Assembly: GCA_014323965.1 (NCBI GenBank)
Contig: JACONB010000110.1
Location: forward strand, 5,834 to 12,130
Source: Prochloron sp. SP5CPC1
Lineage (GTDB): Bacteria; Cyanobacteriota; Cyanobacteriia; Cyanobacteriales; Prochloraceae
Reading direction: 5' to 3'
DNA: 6,297 nt
Part shown: positions 4,521 to 6,297 of the stretch, in pieces
How the letters are laid out: every line of letters begins with the position of its first letter
Numbering within the stretch: the stretch's first letter is position 1
Position numbers and translations under genes: made by a program
The notes under the pieces: model-generated
Told to the model about the DNA's origin: nothing
Databases searched by the model: none
Seen by the model: only the letters and a program-made list of their open reading frames with translations

Positions 4521-5158
4521 TTACTTTTCTCCTGAGGCAATAAAGATGTTAATGCTGGCTGCTTCACCGCCGCAGGTAGAGGTAGAATCGCAGGTTTCTC
4601 CCACGCAGTCAACTTTCACATTTTTAAACCCTGCTTCGGAAAACCAAGCTTTGATATCGGAGCGATCGAATCCCATCCATCTATCGTTGTGCTCTGTTTT
4701 CAAATACTCAAAGTTGTGTTCGTCCAGAGCTTCCCGCCGCTTTTCAGGATTCTATACATCTCTTTTATGGCTACAGCAGGTTTTTCAACATGATGCAGAT
4801 ACATATTAGCAAACGCATGATTGACGGAATTACTATCCATAGGCAGCGACTCGGACTCACCTATTCTGCATTCCACCAGTCCTGTGTCTCCAATCTTGTT
4901 AGACAAAACCTCAAGCATCTCGGGAACGATAGCAATTACCTTGACCCCGCGCCGAACTAATCCCTCACTCATGAACCCGGTTCCTGCACCCAAATCTGCC
5001 GCTGTTTGTCCTGCTGCTACCTCAGCAACAGCATAGGCTTTATCCCTGACGTTTTCGGAGAAGAATCCCTTTCTCATTGTGTCCCACTGGGTCGCCACAT
5101 CCTTGAAATATTGGGTACTGGTCATACTAGCAGCCCTAGCTGTGCTGATAACTGTCAT
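4521..5158 (-). pseudogene. Frameshifted class I SAM-dependent methyltransferase (ArsM-like C-terminus)
   Basis: Two frames together make one Rossmann-type methyltransferase of about 210 residues. The first (5158-4700) has QYFKDVATQWD, SAM motif I at 55-62 (DLGAGTGF), and then FANMYLHHVEKPAVAIKEMYRILKSGGKL before running out of frame to a TGA at 4700. The second resumes as LDEHNFEYLKTEHNDRWMGF and ends with AWFSEAGFKNVKVDCVGE, a Cys-containing tail and IFIASGEK. The expected strand between GGKL and LDEH (VITD in relatives) is absent; a 13-nt deletion near 4727-4731 would explain both the loss and the frameshift. The Asp normally following motif I (VIAxD) also appears lost (VIAIVPEML), and the CC pair of the tail reads Cys-Asp. 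Relatives are often beside ArsR-type regulators, suggesting a metalloid substrate, but this is inference. Its ATG overlaps the ccmN stop (ATGA); Met12 at 5125 is an alternative original start. Confidence 0.75.
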
Positions 5159-5844
5159 GGTATCTGTTTTTGGCGATTGTTTAAATTTTGTCCTTGAGGA
5201 AAAAGAGTAAGTAGCAGTTGGTTAATATAAACTTTACCTACCACTGGTGCATTTGGCTGCTGCTGCTCAGAAGAAGATGGTTCCGCTTTATCTTTAGACA
5301 CTTCAACATTAACTTCCGGTTCTGCTGACGCTTCATTATCGATAACTTCTGGTTCTGGGGATACCGCGTTCTCATCTTCTTTCCCTTCTGAGGTTCCCTC
5401 AGACTCCTCTTTTACTTCATCTTGGTCTGTTTTTGTCTCCCTTGACTCGGTAATGGAACGAGATGGATCGCCAATGAGGGAACCCTGAGCTAATGTTGCC
5501 CCCTGAGGAATGTCTCCATTAAAAATGGTGGTGGCGGTGCCAATACAGGCATTAGCACCGATTTTACCCGCACCTACTATCAAAACCCCAGCTCCCAAGA
5601 CTGCACCGCTTTCGATTTCCAGAGCGCCGTCATAAGCATTTAAGACTGCTCCCATACCGACTATTGCTCCAGCACCAATGACAATTTTACTGTTAGGAGC
5701 AGCTTGGAGAATTGCTCCAGAAGCTACTGCGGCCGAAGGATGAATTGTCACATCGCCACTCACGTAAATGCGATTATTACTAATAGGTAGGATTGGTGGC
5801 AAATAATAAACTTTTACAGCATTAGTAAAGTTATCTGTGACCAT
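5155..5844 (-). CDS. ccmN: Carboxysome assembly protein CcmN
   Basis: A 229-residue CcmN, which joins the CcmM-Rubisco core of the beta-carboxysome to the CcmK shell. Domain order: YLPPILPISN (14-23) and YVSGDVTIHPSA (27-38) open a left-handed beta-helix of hexapeptide repeats to about residue 126 (IGAGAIVGMGAV, GAGVLIVGAGKIGANACIG), the part that binds CcmM. An acidic, probably disordered linker rich in Glu/Ser/Pro follows (about 133-195). The C-terminal amphipathic encapsulation peptide VVGKVYINQLLLTLFPQG is at 201-218. S. elongatus CcmN is about 160 residues, so the linker here is long. The ATG at 5844 is the only start upstream of the conserved YLPP; its SD is weak (GAAAG). It lies downstream of ccmM, and its stop overlaps the methyltransferase remnant. 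Confidence 0.93.
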   Translation of the reverse strand: MVTDNFTNAVKVYYLPPILPISNNRIYVSGDVTIHPSAAVASGAILQAAPNSKIVIGAGAIVGMGAVLNAYDGALEIESGAVLGAGVLIVGAGKIGANACIGTATTIFNGDIPQGATLAQGSLIGDPSRSITESRETKTDQDEVKEESEGTSEGKEDENAVSPEPEVIDNEASAEPEVNVEVSKDKAEPSSSEQQQPNAPVVGKVYINQLLLTLFPQGQNLNNRQKQIP

Positions 5845-5898
5845 TATCTTTCATTGGGGTATGCTTCGCGTGCTTTCGGCAGCATAGATGGTTTCCTT

Positions 5899-5975
5899 GT
5901 AGGTTGGGTTGAGGGAACGAAACCCAACACCCAAGGAGATTTATGTTGGGTTACGCCATCGCTAACCCAACCTAC
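5899..5975. repeat. GTAGGTTGGGTT palindromic repeat in the ccmM-ccmN spacer
   Basis: The outer arms GTAGGTTGGGTT (5899-5910) and AACCCAACCTAC (5964-5975) are perfectly complementary over 12 bp. Each arm also has a nearer partner: GTTGGGTT (5903-5910) with AACCCAAC (5921-5928), and GTTGGGTTA (5945-5953) with TAACCCAAC (5963-5971). The unit can thus fold as one long hairpin or as two side-by-side hairpins. I recognise it as a repeat scattered in many cyanobacterial genomes, probably a MITE or REP-like element. In the ccmM-ccmN mRNA it would form a strong structure. Confidence 0.8.
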
Positions 5976-5985
5976 TATTGCCCAA

Positions 5986-6024
5986 ACTAATAGGTAGGAT
6001 TGGTAAAAAAAAAGTACAGCATTA
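5986..6024 (-). repeat. Degenerate second copy of the ccmN 5' end
   Basis: A 19-bp exact match (ACTAATAGGTAGGATTGGT) occurs at 5986-6004 and inside ccmN at 5779-5797. It is followed in both places by TACAGCATTA (6015-6024 and 5815-5824), with 10 and 17 bp between the blocks. The ccmN copy encodes the NAVKVYYLPPILPISN region. The upstream copy is not in a usable frame. It looks like a decayed partial duplication of the ccmN start, with the palindromic repeat lying between the two copies. Confidence 0.65.
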
Positions 6025-6053
6025 CTTAATCATTTTTGGTTACAGGACGCGGT

Positions 6054-6297
6054 TTAAGGTCTTTGGATAATGGTTTCCGACACCCGCCGCTTGGCTTTTG
6101 AGTCAATACCAATCAAACGGACATACTCTCCTTGGTGTTCCTGCAAGCAAGCTTCCAATGCTGCAATTACATCTGATTCCCGGTTACTTTCAATGGGGGA
6201 ACAGCTTTGCCAAGAACTGGTTTTGAAACGACGCTTGTTGGCGTGTTCCGTACCAATTTTGTACCCTTGAGACAGGAGAGAGCGTACCTGTTGGACT
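6054..6297 (-). CDS. ccmM: CcmM, C-terminal Rubisco-small-subunit-like module (5' end outside window)
   Basis: The last 80 codons of ccmM, ending with TAA at 6054-6056. The visible residues are one SSU-like (SSUL) module: VRSLLSQGYKIGTEHANKRR, then SWQSCSPIES, DVIAALEACLQEH and EYVRLIGIDSKAKRRVSETI. Full CcmM has an N-terminal gamma-carbonic-anhydrase-like domain and several such modules; these bind in grooves of L8S8 Rubisco and condense it into the carboxysome core. Two cysteines in the visible part (32 and 50) are 18 residues apart, the spacing of the redox disulfide known in an SSUL module of S. elongatus CcmM. The gene precedes ccmN on the same strand with a 209-bp spacer full of repeats. 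The number of modules cannot be told from this fragment. Confidence 0.93.
   Translation of the reverse strand, partial: VQQVRSLLSQGYKIGTEHANKRRFKTSSWQSCSPIESNRESDVIAALEACLQEHQGEYVRLIGIDSKAKRRVSETIIQRP

Noticed and set aside
4700..4745. Programmed ribosomal frameshift in the methyltransferase
   Set aside because: There is no slippery run or downstream structure at the junction, and a conserved strand is missing, which a frameshift could not restore.
4477..4809. 110-codon + strand frame
   Set aside because: It is antisense to the methyltransferase remnant; the - strand has clear methyltransferase motifs. Likewise 4821-5036 and 5006-5197.
6070..6270. 66-codon + strand frame
   Set aside because: It is antisense to the CcmM C-terminal module, which is clearly coding on the - strand.

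Overview
The window comes from a beta-cyanobacterium, probably a filamentous or otherwise repeat-rich one. It carries a form IB Rubisco operon (rbcL-rbcX-rbcS), the 3' end of ccmM and an entire ccmN (both beta-carboxysome genes), a DUF2996 gene (a family I know only from cyanobacteria) and two copies of the HIP1 octamer GCGATCGC. The intergenic regions are crowded with short repeats of the kind found in large cyanobacterial genomes. The species cannot be named from this sequence.

Layout from left to right. (1) Positions 1-137 hold the last 44 codons of an alpha/beta-hydrolase on the + strand, convergent with a DUF2996 gene on the - strand (170-583). (2) A good sigma70-type promoter at 654-682 faces a two-gene + strand unit, 704-973 and 970-1347. 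It encodes a small conserved protein and a retropepsin-like (clan AA) aspartic protease, joined by an ATGA overlap. (3) Positions 1348-1805 are a repeat-filled convergent intergenic region with a possible 36-codon membrane peptide, a nonamer array, a strong hairpin placed as a terminator for rbcS, and a TAACTGG-type repeat block. (4) From 4060 down to 1806 on the - strand lies rbcL-rbcX-rbcS, preceded by about 460 bp of leader and upstream DNA. That DNA holds a perfect match to the RbcR-type motif ATTA(G/A)-N5-(C/T)TAAT, a nested inverted repeat, and a MITE-like element of about 115 bp. (5) Positions 4521-5158 on the - strand are a class I SAM-dependent methyltransferase, ArsM-like at its C-terminus, broken by what looks like a 13-nt deletion. 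Its start overlaps the ccmN stop as ATGA. (6) ccmN lies at 5155-5844, then a 209-bp spacer with a palindromic repeat and a degenerate second copy of the 5' end of ccmN, then the 3' end of ccmM (6054-6297).

Functionally the - strand genes form one carbon-fixation block. Rubisco large and small subunits are assembled with RbcX. The Rubisco-small-subunit-like modules of CcmM gather Rubisco into the carboxysome core, and CcmN links CcmM to the shell through its C-terminal encapsulation peptide. The unexpected part is the methyltransferase placed between the ccm and rbc genes. It is translationally coupled to ccmN, is apparently decaying, and is followed directly by the MITE-like element. I see no clearly new defence or biosynthetic system. 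The most unusual items are this interrupted ccm-rbc junction, the partial duplication of ccmN, the long acidic linker in CcmN, and the small-protein/aspartic-protease pair.
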